A stretch of 64,000 nt of DNA from contig CM075853.1 in NCBI GenBank assembly GCA_037975125.1, positions 28,882,295 to 28,946,294 of the forward strand, written 5' to 3'. The notes beneath the pieces were generated by a model. It did no database searches and was not told the origin of the DNA. It saw nothing but the letters and a program-made list of their open reading frames with translations. The translations under genes were made by a program, and so were the position numbers. Positions 23,679-35,727 of this stretch are shown piece after piece. Position 1 is the stretch's first letter. Each line of letters opens with the position of its first letter. This stretch comes from Latrodectus hesperus. Taxonomy: Eukaryota > Arthropoda > Arachnida > Araneae > Theridiidae.

Positions 23679-23957
23679 GCCGCCCAACTTGTCTAGTGGT
23701 CAGTGTGCCTAACTGCGGATAAGGAGGTCCTGGGTTCAAATCCCGTTTCGGGCATGGATGTACTTTCTCCCTCTCTCTAACCTGTCTTTGTCCTTTCCTT
23801 GTATGAATGAGGTGTGAATGGTTGCCTACCATATAAACGAGTACCTATGGTATGTGTGTACTGAAGAAGTTCGGACTCCACACCAAATATGGTTCAGATG
23901 GAAAAGTGGAGCAGCGCACCCCATATTGCCAGCCTGGCTGTCACACGACAACAACAA
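23679..23957 (+). repeat. tRNA(Arg)-derived SINE, family 'A' (my label), copy 1, variant 3' half
   Basis: The head contains an A box (tctagtggtca) and a B box (gggttcaaatccc), and its anticodon arm resembles tRNA-Arg(ACG). The central block (gtctttgtcctttccttgta, tgaatgaggtgtgaatggtt) is shared with the copies at 27085-27389 and 38494-38794. From about 23870 onward the sequence is unlike theirs, until a CAA-repeat tail that all three share. A long (AC)n array begins right behind the tail. Confidence 0.88.
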
Positions 23958-23960
23958 CAT

Positions 23961-23962
<2 letters not shown>

Positions 23963-24057
<95 letters not shown>
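23963..24057. repeat. (AC)n microsatellite
   Basis: About 95 bp of uninterrupted AC dinucleotides directly after the SINE tail, followed by short TA repeats. Frames through it encode only Thr-His or Cys-Val alternation and are not genes. Confidence 0.97.
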
Positions 24058-24058
<1 letters not shown>

Positions 24059-24469
24059 TATATATACATACATATAAGAAATAATGTGAATTTTAATAAA
24101 CCTTTTTATTCCTAATTGTATTGGTATTTTATTTAATTCCTTTAAAAAAGGAAGAGATTCTTTTGTTTCTAAACAAAAATGTTTTAAAATTTAGATATTT
24201 AATTACATTTATTATGTTAAATATTTCATACTAAGTCAGCTTTTTGTTGATATTGTTATGCCAATCCACTTAGATGGTTTTTTCCACATCTCTTGTATTC
24301 TAAGGGGTTTTTTCGATTAAAATTTTTGATGATAATTATTGAAGTATGAAGAAATTTACGTGATTGTAATATATACATGAAAATGTTTTTGAGTCACCGT
24401 TGGTACCGACGACGGTAAGAGATGGTATATTGAAAAATATCTAGAGATTTAGGATAATCATTTAAGATT

Positions 24470-25221
<752 letters not shown>

Positions 25222-25437
25222 CCATGCAGCTTACCATTCCAAAATGATAATATAAGGTTCTTTGCAGTGGAAAGTCCTGGGTTCAATCTCAGTCGCAGTT
25301 TGAACAATGAGATATAGCTGTTGCATTTTTGCTTTTAGCATGAGCATGTCAGGCGAGTTTTTTGGAAGTTTTCTAGTTTCCTCATTTGCGAGATGTGAAT
25401 ATAGCTTACTATGTGGAAAAGTCTTCTCAGAAAGAAA
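25222..25437 (+). repeat. tRNA-derived SINE, family 'D' (my label), copy 1
   Basis: A B-box-like gggttcaatct lies near 25290. A body with agatgtgaatatagctta, a cctcattt stretch and aaaagtcttctcag follows. The same order is found at 41983-42190 (acacgtgaataccgcgaact, aaaagtcatcatagg). Both are diverged. It abuts the family C copy that follows. Confidence 0.6.
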
Positions 25438-25440
25438 TAG

Positions 25441-25630
25441 TTAAGCTGGTTGTCGAATAGTTAGATCTCAAGCCTTCGATTCAACAGTTAGTGGGTTCGA
25501 TTCCTACTTTGCTCCAGAATGTTTATAGTGGTTTGGAATCCACATTAAACCATAGATATCGGTTTAATTAGTCTTCGTGTGCCAAAAACAACCCTTGAGA
25601 GACAACAAAACCGAATCAAACATGGAAAGC
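25441..25630 (+). repeat. tRNA-derived SINE, family 'C', copy 2
   Basis: B box gtgggttcgattcct (near 25491), then agtggtttggaatccaca and ccggtttaattagtcttcgt-like sequence shared with the copy at 49200-49376, and partly with 985-1200. It sits head-to-tail behind a family D copy. Confidence 0.65.
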
Positions 25631-27073
25631 AATATACTATACATTTTTAAATGCTTTACAAGGTTTTTTAGATAAATCCTGGTTCAATACCAGCAATTGA
25701 ACTCTCTATCTTCACGCCACAAGGACATCTTTGTGTACTAGTTAGCCTTTATTTCCATAAATAGTAAAATATTATAACATTTTTAAGCTTTTTAAAATAA
25801 TAAATCAAAATGCTTTTTAATCAGATATTCCGATATATAAGTGCATACTGATTGGTATTGATGCTTGCAAATTTTTATTTGTGGTGATTTTTATCTTTTC
25901 TAGTGTGACTAAAGTTTTTGAAAATTCTTCCTGGAAGGGAGAAACAGCTGCGATTATTGTAAAAAACTTAACATCTAGTTTCAGCTGTTAAAACATCCAC
26001 TATACAATTTCAAAATATCTGTTAAATTTTTTAAATTTAAGCATCTAGTAAACTTTTTAATTTAATACTGTAGATAACTGTTATAAGATTTGAATTACTT
26101 TGTTTTATTAAAAAAAATGTATATATTTTATACATACTAAATATTTAAGCTGTAAGTGTCGCTTCGTTGCTTGATTTAATTATCTGTATAATGATCTAGC
26201 AGTAACTCCTCCAAGTAAACAAAACTTGAAAGTTTTATTGAATCATGTAAGCTTTGGTGCTAATTTTTAATTGCATCAAACATGCAAACTTTTATTGATT
26301 ATTATAATACTAAATGTAAAAATTCTACGTCTTCCTTTGTCTTGTTTGACACACCATTAATTAGAGGTTATAAGAACATTTTTATTTTTCTTAATTATGT
26401 TTTAAAGATTAACTGTGTTTCAATGATTTAAGGAAAATTTAAATAATAATACAAGTAACATAATTCATTTGATTTTAAATTAAAAGGTGAAAAAACTTTT
26501 TCAATTAGTTTTATTTAATTTTATTTTAAGATTTTCCTTTTAATCTATTTCTACGATATCAAGAGTGACCCGGATCTTTTTAGCCTAAGATGAACATGCC
26601 GTCAGTCTTTTTCTTCATGAAAACAAAACTAACAAGTTAATCTGACCTTAAGCAAACAAAACAGTTATCTTGTGAACGCCTGTCTTTCCACTTTCACATT
26701 TCATGAAAGTTAATTAATTCAACGCCAAATGAGGTGAGGTCACAGAAATTCCCAGAATGGAATAGATGTCAAATTTTGCCTCATGTTCGGGGAAATCCAC
26801 CCCTCATGGTTTGCTGACCCTGTTTTCAAAGGGACATGGTAAACGAGTAGATAGTAAATTATGTCGCTTCTTAAGATTGTTTCGAATACATTGTTGAGGT
26901 CAATGTCGTATTTGTTGTTGGTATTCTTCCATTCTTTCGAATACCAACGATGAGTGGATTGTTAAAAGGTGAAAAAGAAATTAAAGATGAAAGAGATAAC
27001 TGTAACTGGAAACGGATTATACAAAATATGCGAGCAAACACCATGGAGGAAAGAACAACCTTCCGACCAACCG
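25631..27073. other. Intergenic sequence, nothing recognised
   Basis: AT-rich with a more mixed patch at about 26570-26950. That patch includes a small inverted repeat (gttggtattc at 26917-26926, complement at 26939-26948). No gene is supported. Confidence 0.45.
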
Positions 27074-27084
27074 AATTTCGTTCT

Positions 27085-27389
27085 GTTGTTGTTGTTTACT
27101 AATGACACTTGGACAAGCCAAGCTCGCTATGCTATACGAATTAAGTCGATTGGGAGCGTCTTTCGTTTTAATCAGAGCACCATGAAGGTGAAAGTACGAC
27201 TTTGCTCTACACACATGCCATAGGTACCCGTTTATAGAGTAGGCAACCATTCACACCTCATTCATACAAGGAAAGGACAAAGACAGGAAGATAGAGAGAG
27301 AAAGTACATCCATGCCCGAACCGGGATTCGAACCCAGGACCTCCTTATCCGTAGTCAGGCACGTTGACCACTAGAGAAGTTGGTCGGCA
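27085..27389 (-). repeat. tRNA(Arg)-derived SINE, family 'A', copy 2
   Basis: A complete minus-strand copy of about 305 bp. It has an A box (tctagtggtca), an anticodon arm like tRNA-Arg(ACG) (ctgactacggataagg), a B box (gggttcgaatccc), the central conserved block, a 3' half shared with copy 3, and a tail of CAA repeats. The 11-bp string aatttcgttct flanks it on both sides (27074-27084 and 27390-27400), a clean target-site duplication. Confidence 0.92.
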
Positions 27390-27400
27390 AATTTCGTTCT

Positions 27401-29242
27401 TTTTTCGGGATTCGCTAATTTTTTTCAAAATTTTACATTTTAACAAATATTATAACTTTATAAGTAAACTTAAGAATTCCCATTTCAATATTTTTGTAGT
27501 TTTATTTTGAATATTTGACACATAATCATTGAGAGAAACATATTTCATATTTTCATACCAACAATTCATAGCGGATCGAAATTTGATACATACACAAATT
27601 AGAATTTCAAGAAGTGTACGTTATATATAATGCCGAAGATCAAACAATAAACGCAAAAATTTAAGAAGAAAATAATCAAAAACTGATCTCCTGTGACTTT
27701 AAAAATGCTATTTATTCAGTAAGATCAATTTTGATTTTCCAACAGTGATTATAGGAAAAGACAAAAAAATTTTGTAACAATGTATATTTCTAGGATTAAA
27801 AACTTTGCAAAGAAAGCTTTATTTCTAGACAATGTTTTTAATTTCATTACAGATGAAATAAATTTTTTAGGCGTATTTTGGAAAAATAAAGAGTGTTTAT
27901 TGAATGACATTTGTTAATGAAAGAATATTCGAATACAGTTTCTATCATTCACATATTAATATATAGCAATTATGCTAACATAATATATGCAGATTTATGT
28001 GTAGTTATAGGTGTAATTTAGCGTATATTTTATGTAATATATATACATATTTATATATATTAATTTTGTCTAAATATTGTACTTAAATACATTCCCATAT
28101 TGGAATCTGGCCATCAATTTTATTTCAATCAATTTGCGTCATATTGAAAATACAAATTGAATGCAAATTATTTTATTAAATTAGTGTATAAAATATAACG
28201 ATTTTAAAATTTATAAATATTGAAACATAACAATCTATTTGCAATTTAAGTGCTAGAGGAAGCATAACTCGAAGATAGTGCTAAGTTTTAATATTTCTCT
28301 TGAATTTTCATCATTTTCGCCTAAGTCTTCAGAAAAATAAGTGGAATAAAATTTAAGTGAGATTAAATTGCAGTGTTAATCTCTCAAAAAATTTGCTATA
28401 TTGTAATATTTTTATCTTATCTTCAAATATTGATCCTGGAAAACATATTTATGACTATGTTTTAAAAAATTACTTGGTACTTTCAATAAATTTAAGAAGC
28501 ACTTTTGAAAAATTAATTTTTTATAACTGGATTATTTTTGCGTCGTCCTTAGGACGTTCAAACATCTCTAATTGCAATTGTTTTTTCATAAAGAATACAT
28601 TTTTCTAAAACTAAAATATTTCTGTAATGAAATCACTTTAAATTTGTATTCTTAATGAAATGAGAGAGAAATCACCACACACACATAATATATTACTTAT
28701 CGATAGTTACAAATTTCGTTGTTCTCAAAATACTTTAAAGTATCGGTTTAGAGAAATTTTTAATTTGCCTGTTTTTAGTTTAAATCATTTGAATTTTAGT
28801 TTCTTATTTTTTTTTTCGATAAAAACTTATCAGTTAAAATACATGTTCATGAAAAAACAAAAATTGCACAATCAAAATAAGAAAAAAGTCACAGTTGTTA
28901 TAATAAGGAGACAGGCTTGGGTACGATATGAAAGATGAAAATGATTTAATTGGGAGAAAATACCACACCTTTCATTTGGAGTTAAATTAAATTAATTTAT
29001 GAATTTTAGTTTAGAGAACAGCAATATTTATATTTGGTTGTTGAGAACAAAGTACACATACATTAATGTTTATTGTAAGTGAATTTCCGTAATTGGTGTT
29101 GAAGTATTTCTAGGCGTTAGACATTGTATATTTGAAATTACCTTTGGTTTTCCCTGCATTCCAACATTAAATATATTGATTGCGGAATTTAAATTTCAAA
29201 AATCACCGTGTTGAGGAGATAGTTTTTAATTAATCTTCCAGT
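27401..29242. other. AT-rich intergenic sequence
   Basis: No gene supported. Open frames around 28357-28938 have the Phe/Ile/Asn/Lys bias of random AT-rich DNA. Confidence 0.5.
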
Positions 29243-29251
29243 GTATATATA

Positions 29252-29326
<75 letters not shown>

Positions 29327-29341
29327 TATATATATATATGT

Positions 29342-29400
<59 letters not shown>
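29243..29400. repeat. (TA)n microsatellite abutting a mariner end
   Basis: About 155 bp of TA dinucleotides with brief interruptions (gtacat near 29322, tgttgtat near 29340). It runs directly into the left terminal repeat of the mariner at 29401, where the outermost bases of that repeat are missing. Confidence 0.97.
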
Positions 29401-29402
<2 letters not shown>

Positions 29403-30656
29403 TGAAATTTTTGAGATACAACTAGGTTTTTAAAGTTATACTTACAAAATTTTAGACGTTCAAAGTAGTCTCCTCCAGCATCTAATCACTTTTGTAGACG
29501 AATTTTCCACAGATTAAATGCCTTAAGCTATTCATTTCTTCGAATAGATGAAAAAAATGCATTTATAGCCACATTAATCTCTTCTTCTGTATGAAAACGG
29601 TGTCCACTTAAGTTCTTTTTTAGATTAAAGAATAACCAAAAGTCGCACATAGCTAGATCAGGTGAATACGCCGAATGTTCGATCACTAATTTGTTTTTGT
29701 TTAAGAAACTCAACTGTTAATCCGGCTTTATGTGAAGATGCATCGTCATGGTGAAGCTTTAGTCCCCTAACATTCAGTTCCTGTAGAATTTCTGGACGAC
29801 ATTTAGTGGTATACCAGTTTGCTATTACTGTCTTCTGTCCTTCCAACTTGATGGCTTTAACCAATCCAGTACTTCTGAAGAAAACAGCACACATCACTTT
29901 TTTCAGTGCGCGTTGTTTTTTCACCATTGTCGGCTTGGGATCATCTTCAAAGATCCATACTTTGTTTTCTTGACGTGTTGGAACGTCAAAAAACGGTATG
30001 TACGTTTCATCACCTGTTACAATTTTAGAAATGATGCGGTGGCCACCATCATTCAGCATATTAAGAGTTTCTTTACTGATTCTGACACGCTCCTCTTTTT
30101 GATGCTCAGTTAGATTATGGGGAACACAACGGCAAACTACTTTTTTCATATGTAATTCTTCATGAATGATTTTGTGTATGGCTGCGGATCCATTGTTAAG
30201 TTCCTTCTGTATCATTTGATAGGTACAGCTATTATCATCCATTAACATTTTTCGTATGACAGACACATTATCCGGGATTACTGCCGACGGCGGCCTTCTT
30301 GTGTGTTCTTCATTCTGAAGAAAATTGCGACCTTTTCTAAGTTCTCTATCAGTAAACTATTTGAATACGATAGCACGAGCTGGAGATTCATCACTAAATG
30401 CTAATTGCAATCATTGAACGCATTCTTCTTGATTCAATCCTGCTTTGAAATCGTAGAAAACCATAGCGCGAAAATGTTCTCGCGTCAACTCCATTTTCTC
30501 TTCTGTTTAAAATTTATTCCACGCTAAACAAGTTGAAGTAAGTCAGTAAAAAATCGTCTTCTGTGTTCAAATACTTTGTACTTTAAAATTAAACTGTTAT
30601 TTTTAATTTAGTAAATTCTCGTCTGCGCGTATCTCAAAAACTTCAGAGTAACCCTC

Positions 30657-30657
<1 letters not shown>
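29401..30657 (-). mobile_element. Mariner transposon embedded in a (TA)n array
   Basis: Terminal inverted repeats share ctgaa.tttttgagatac. The right end reads, on the minus strand, cgagggttactctgaagttt. The left end starts at 29402 inside the same motif and lacks about 10 outer bases. TA repeats lie on both sides (29243-29400 and 30658-30731), so the element apparently jumped into a TA array, TA being the mariner target. A damaged transposase is at 29528-30494. Confidence 0.85.
29528..30494 (-). pseudogene. Mariner transposase (Mos1-like), damaged
   Basis: It begins MELTREHFRAMVFYDFKAGL at 30494, typical of Mos1-related mariners. Two in-frame stops follow in the first 60 codons (CAA-TGA-TTG and AAA-TAG-TTT). 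The frame is then open from about 30266 to 29660, showing the HTH-linker region, VTGDETYI (first Asp) and LKLHHDDASSH (second Asp). A frameshift near 29690 leads to YSPDLAMCDFWLF, the third Asp of the DD34D triad. All three catalytic aspartates can be located, but the gene is not translatable as one protein. The full-length family is about 345 aa. Confidence 0.88.
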
Positions 30658-30724
<67 letters not shown>

Positions 30725-30731
30725 GTATATA
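30658..30731. repeat. (TA)n microsatellite, right side of the mariner
   Basis: About 65-70 bp of TA dinucleotides starting at the terminal bases of the mariner right end. It is presumably the other half of the array that the element entered. Confidence 0.95.
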
Positions 30732-31875
30732 TAACTGAAAATTCAAATAATATGTGTACATTTATTAATATTGCACACAAAGAGATGATATAGTTATTTT
30801 AGGTGCATCATAAATTGATTAATGTCACACATTTAAGCAAATTTAACAATTATTTGAAAAATAAAGGAACACAGTGTTAAGTATCAGAACTTTTCGAAAA
30901 CATCAAAGTTACTTTATGCATTTTTTATGCAAATGTGTATTATTTACGTTTTCGAATAAAATCACGCAGTTTTTGCCGAAATCGAAAAAATGCAGTTTAG
31001 CCAGGTTTGCATGTTTGTATTTGAAAAAACTATAATAAAATCTGATAATTTTACAGAATGTTCTCAATTATTCTCATCTTCAGTTATTTTCTAGAATCTA
31101 AAAATCATTGTCTTATACTTTTTTCAGTATATATCCAGCAACGAAAAATTAATTACTGAGTTTAATTAAAAACGTCCAAAAGGTTGGGAATTATTGCCAA
31201 CTTCCGTTAAGCAGTTCTTATTGTATATATAATATCATTGTTGTTTATTATGTTTATAATGAAGGTATTTTAGCAACTTCGGGCTTAACTGCTCATACAT
31301 CTTCCTTATTTTAAACTACGAAGAGAAATTTGTAAGAAACTTTCAAGGTAGAACATTGTCGCAGCTGTGTTGTAATTTTGAAAACGAACATTATGATGCA
31401 AATATGCTAATATAACAGAAAAAGATATTTCTCCTAGTGAACCACCTAGTTACATATGAATGAGAAAGACATTTAAAAACTAGAAAATGAACCCTAACCT
31501 TGCCTTCTTTTGTCAACACTAAATGAGAAAAGGTATATCTCTGCAAATACAATACTATAAAAAAGGTTTTCACTTTCTACCGATGTTATTTTTTTGTAGA
31601 TGATCATGCATTTTGCTTTCATTTTCCTTTTTAAATTTAGACTTTGTACACACATAAATTACTCAAGGACATTTCATATGATTTCGACATTTTATTCGAA
31701 ACGGAATTACTTCCAGTGATAACGAAGTAATTAAATATTAAAGTAAAGAAAAAACACAATACATTAAGAAATAGGTTACGGAATGGGAGATTTTACACCG
31801 AAGGCGTCTTGATGTGATTGAGAAAGTGTGTAAAAACCCTCGCCCTTGTGCTTGGGAGTCACAATTACGGGAAAG
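30732..31875. other. Upstream region of gene A
   Basis: No gene supported. The last 150 bp or so (about 31720-31875) is less AT-rich than its surroundings and would hold the proximal promoter of gene A. Confidence 0.45.
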
Positions 31876-31883
31876 TATAAAAG
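31876..31883 (+). promoter_or_regulatory. TATA box of gene A
   Basis: TATAAAAG stands 62 bp before the ATG at 31938. A start of transcription about 30 bp downstream would fall near 31906 (cagaaactaac), giving a leader of roughly 30 nt. The same layout is seen before genes B and C. Confidence 0.75.
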
Positions 31884-31937
31884 CAGATGAGTTAACGACA
31901 GAAACTAACAACAGTTTGGGTATCATTGACTTCTGAT

Positions 31938-31952
31938 ATGAAGCTCCTTGCG
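31938..31952 (+). CDS. Gene A, coding micro-exon 1 (glycine/tyrosine-rich secreted protein)
   Basis: ATG plus four codons (MKLLA) ends at a strong donor, GTAAGT, at 31953. The phase is 0. Joined to exon 2 at 43460 it gives MKLLAVTFLVAAAVLADA, a textbook signal peptide that neither piece makes alone. In arthropod cuticular protein genes an intron splitting the signal peptide after the first few codons is common (established knowledge), and genes B and C share the design. The pairing with the exon 11.5 kb away is inferred from phase and signal-peptide logic, not from transcript data. Confidence 0.72.
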
Positions 31953-32618
31953 GTAAGTTACATTAAAACATCAATCTGATTTAAAAAGCAAACTTTTTTA
32001 CTCTTGTAAATTAGCTAATTATGATATAATCAAGATCGTTAATGATATATCTTGTTTTATTTATCAATGCTTTAGTATTTAATAATTTAAAAAATCGAAC
32101 CAATGATAAAGTATTACTGTCATCTACAAGAAATATTTAAAAATTAATCAGTGAAAATTTTGATGTCTGTTAAAATTATTAATGTAAAATATCTTAGAAA
32201 CTTCAAATTAATAAAATATTTGATGAATTTTTTTATGTAAAAATATACTTAAGTACATAATACTTAGAAATTTAGTGAAATGCATTCGATTTTATAGTTT
32301 TTATTGGTTAAATGTTATTTTACAGTTTAATTTTTATCAAATCCTTTAAAGCATTAATGCATGCAATATGGGGTTATTAAATTTTAATTGGTTTAATTAA
32401 TTTAACATAAATAATTTAATTTATTTATATCTATCAATATATATTTCCCAATCAATCAATAACTCTCAATCTGTATATATTTTGGGCCTGGAAACGCATT
32501 TTTGTCGTATTGTGTGATAATTACAAAGAAATATAATTATTTTCGTGTAGAAAAGAATATATAGTTAATATTGTATAGATGCTGTATAAAATTGCGAACA
32601 ATAAAAATTTGTTCCTAT

Positions 32619-32734
<116 letters not shown>

Positions 32735-32789
32735 TTAATTGACATAGATAATAAGAGAATAGTTTCATAAAAGAAAAAAAGTGAGCATT

Positions 32790-33010
32790 TCCAGAGCCTG
32801 ATTAAGGCAAGGGCGTAAAGGGCAATTGCTCTGGGCCTCCACATCAGAAGAGGGCCCCAAAACAAATAAAAAATTTTTTTGTTCAATTCGATTGACAAAA
32901 TAAAAAATTTATTTTGCCAGTCGAATAAAATCATTTGCCAAATCGAATAGAAAGTTTGTTTTTGTGAAGCATAGAGGGCCCCCAAAAAGTTTTTGCCCCA
33001 CCCCCTTATT
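32790..33010. repeat. Repeat-like segment, possible non-autonomous DNA transposon
   Basis: A G/C-block-edged segment with ctctgggcctcc near 32830 and agagggcccccaaaaag near 32970, unlike the AT-rich intron around it. Inside, 32886-32904 and 32908-32926 form an imperfect hairpin (attcgattgacaaaataaa against tttattttgccagtcgaat). The style resembles small non-autonomous DNA elements. No ends or target duplication could be fixed. Confidence 0.35.
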
Positions 33011-33636
33011 GATAATTTCATCAGCAGTTTGAAATTAGTTTATATAATTATGTTGGCAAGTTTGATTTAGTACAAAGATTTATATTTTGTATTATAATGG
33101 AAACAAACTACTTATAATTTTGATTAAAACTTCATACAACTGGTTGTGAATAATTAATTTTGAAAATTATGGTAAAAGTTAACAATAGGGTACCTCTTGA
33201 TTTTTTAGTGATTTTTTTGACGCCAAGATAGGTGTCAAAATGGGACTAATAAGACGGCCACTACACAAAAGCTACACAAAGATAGGGTTATCAGGATTAC
33301 CAGAAATTAAATTTAATCGCCAAACCAAGTTGTACCCTATTCTACACCGAACTTAAAATTACTTACACATATAAAATTAAAGGTTAGCATAAAATTATAT
33401 TTCTCATAGAAGTTTTCATTGCAAGTCCATATTTTTGTAACACATTTCAAATCGAAACTGATGATTCCATGAATTAGACAAGGGGTGGGAAGACTTTTCT
33501 GGGTCATGAGTTTAATTTTTTTTCTCACGATCCGGAACGATCAGGGATTAAACATGTTTATTTTTTGGTACGCTAATCATAAAAATTAGCATCAGTGTTC
33601 ACTCCAAAACGTCTTACCTGTTCACCGGTCGATTGA

Positions 33637-33685
33637 AGTTCCTTTAATTAGAATAAAAAGACTTTTTATTCTAATTAAAGGAACT
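33637..33685. repeat. 49-bp perfect inverted repeat with 1-nt centre
   Basis: A 24-nt arm starting agttcctttaattag (33637-33660) is followed by a single a and then its exact complement (33662-33685). It is long enough for a stable hairpin or cruciform. No terminal motif of a known transposon was recognised. Confidence 0.95.
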
Positions 33686-34500
33686 ATAATGTTTCACTTC
33701 GCTGGAACATATTGGGAAGAGAATATTTTTTAATAAATTTCATAATATTGAAAAAAGTAATAGAAATATTGCTGTATGTTAAAAGTTTATAAAGTATGTG
33801 AATTTTAAAATCAATACATGGTTTTATAAATTATTAGTAATCTTGAAGTAATAAATTAAGAATGTTATACTAAATATAATTAGACGTATTTTAAATTTAT
33901 GATTGTGAATTATTTGTTTTTGGTTTATATTTAAATAGACACATATTCATTTTAATGATCAGCGAAAATAATTTAGCACCTATTTAAGCAAAGAGTAAAA
34001 TAAATAAGTTTTTTAAAATTCATAATTTATAAATTGGAAATAATGATGAGACAGTTTCCAAGGCTTTATTTCTGATTTATATAAATATAAGTATTAATGG
34101 AAACAGCTGTGCCAATCATTTTACTGCTTTATTTTTAATTCTATCTAATTTAAAAATTTGATAGGTCCAATCCAGTGTGATTTATCTTACAGACACTTAA
34201 GATTCCTGCATATAATTAAAAAAACATTTAAGTTTTTTAATGAAATACTTTAAATTATGAGAGGTAAAAACTGAACTCAGGAAACACATATAAAAGTATA
34301 TTAAAGGAATTCAAAAGAAATACACAAAAAATTTACAAAAAATTAAGGAAATTTGGAAGAAATGAAAAAATTTATAAGAAATTTAAAATTACAAAAAATG
34401 AAGAAAATAAAAAAATTATAAGAATTTATAAGAAAAAATTTATAAAAAAGAGAAACATTATAAAAAATTTAAAATTACATAATAAAATAAAAACAACTAT

Positions 34501-34572
34501 TGCCGTGACCAGGATTCGAACCTGGGTTATTGCGGCCACAACGCAATGTACTAACCACTATACGATCACGGC
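34501..34572 (-). tRNA. tRNA-His: tRNA-His (GTG)
   Basis: A 72-nt cloverleaf on the minus strand. Acceptor GCCGTGA pairs with TCACGGC, the anticodon stem TTGCG pairs with CGCAA around the loop TTGTGGC (anticodon GTG), and the T arm is CCAGGTTCGAATCCTGG. There is no intron. On its 3' side, plus-strand 34489-34493 gives a TTTTT run, a pol III terminator. It lies in the inferred intron of gene A on the opposite strand. A decayed relative lies at 39555-39623. Confidence 0.95.
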
Positions 34573-35417
34573 TTGAAATAAACAACTCAGATAAGTTACA
34601 AATAATAATTTTTTAAGACATTTTCGCTACATTTTGTGCAATTTTAGAAGAAATTAATAGAGCGTAACTTAAAAAGTAAGAAAAGTCTTTTAAATAGCTT
34701 CACAGTTTCTCAGAAGATGGCAGCACCATTTACCAAATACAATTTATGTTATTTAAAATGTTTATTTCAGCGTACCATTCAATTCTGATTTATTGGGATT
34801 TATGTAATTTCTCAGAAATAGTATATTATTTTGGTTTAAATTTAATGTACTACACTCATAATAATATAAGTAATATTAGATTATAAATATGTCTTATCTA
34901 CTCAAAAGTTTTGGGATACATGTACTTTTTTCGAATTCTAAAATTAACTGGGTGCACATTGAAATTTTGTAACAGTCTAATACTGCTCAGAATGTGACTT
35001 TAAAAAATATGCTATATAAAATATACAAAATATTCTACACTTAATGTGCGAATTTTTATGTGATACGCTTAATCAAATAAATATTTATATAGATTAATTA
35101 TATATTTCTGATCGTAAATGGCGAAAGGTTACAATTGAGATGTATTTCTATTGTGAATTTTCATTTGAAGTTCTAATTTGCTAATTGTAACAGTAGCTAA
35201 TTATCAATTTTTATGTTAGAATTAGTAAATATTTTATCTAACTATTTCCTTCTTTAGCAATATTGTATTCTAAAGTATATTATCAAGATTAACTTAAGCA
35301 AGAACTGTTACTTTTGGTAACTATGTGGGTAAACAAAATTCAGGCCGTCACCAATCGCAACTAAAAGTTTGTGTGGTTAATCATCAGAGTTCCACCCCTC
35401 ATTTTAAGAAGTTCTTG

Positions 35418-35569
<152 letters not shown>

Positions 35570-35573
35570 ATTA

Positions 35574-35727
35574 GGGAATAGTAATTATTTAATTTTAAAT
35601 ATTACTTAAATTCAGTATGACTGCAATTATAATGTATTATATTTATTCGCAATTACTGAATTTATGAACTTAAGGATGTTTAAGTTCATTATTTTACTCA
35701 TTTTTAAAGGAAATTAAAAAAAAATAT
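35574..35727 (+). repeat. Direct repeat, copy 1 (pair at 39131-39285)
   Basis: A block of about 154 bp (gggaatagtaattatttaat ... ttttaaaggaaattaaaaa) recurs in the same orientation 3.56 kb downstream with only scattered differences. Here it is preceded by a long TA array and followed by unrelated sequence starting atgttatagggacactcg, which copy 2 lacks. Confidence 0.85.

Noticed and set aside
23679..23752. Functional tRNA gene at the SINE family A head
   Set aside because: The anticodon stem does not pair properly, and the same head recurs with a conserved downstream body, so it is a SINE promoter.
28357..28938. Two consecutive plus-strand open frames of 83 and 92 codons
   Set aside because: Phe/Ile/Lys/Asn-rich composition expected by chance in AT-rich DNA.
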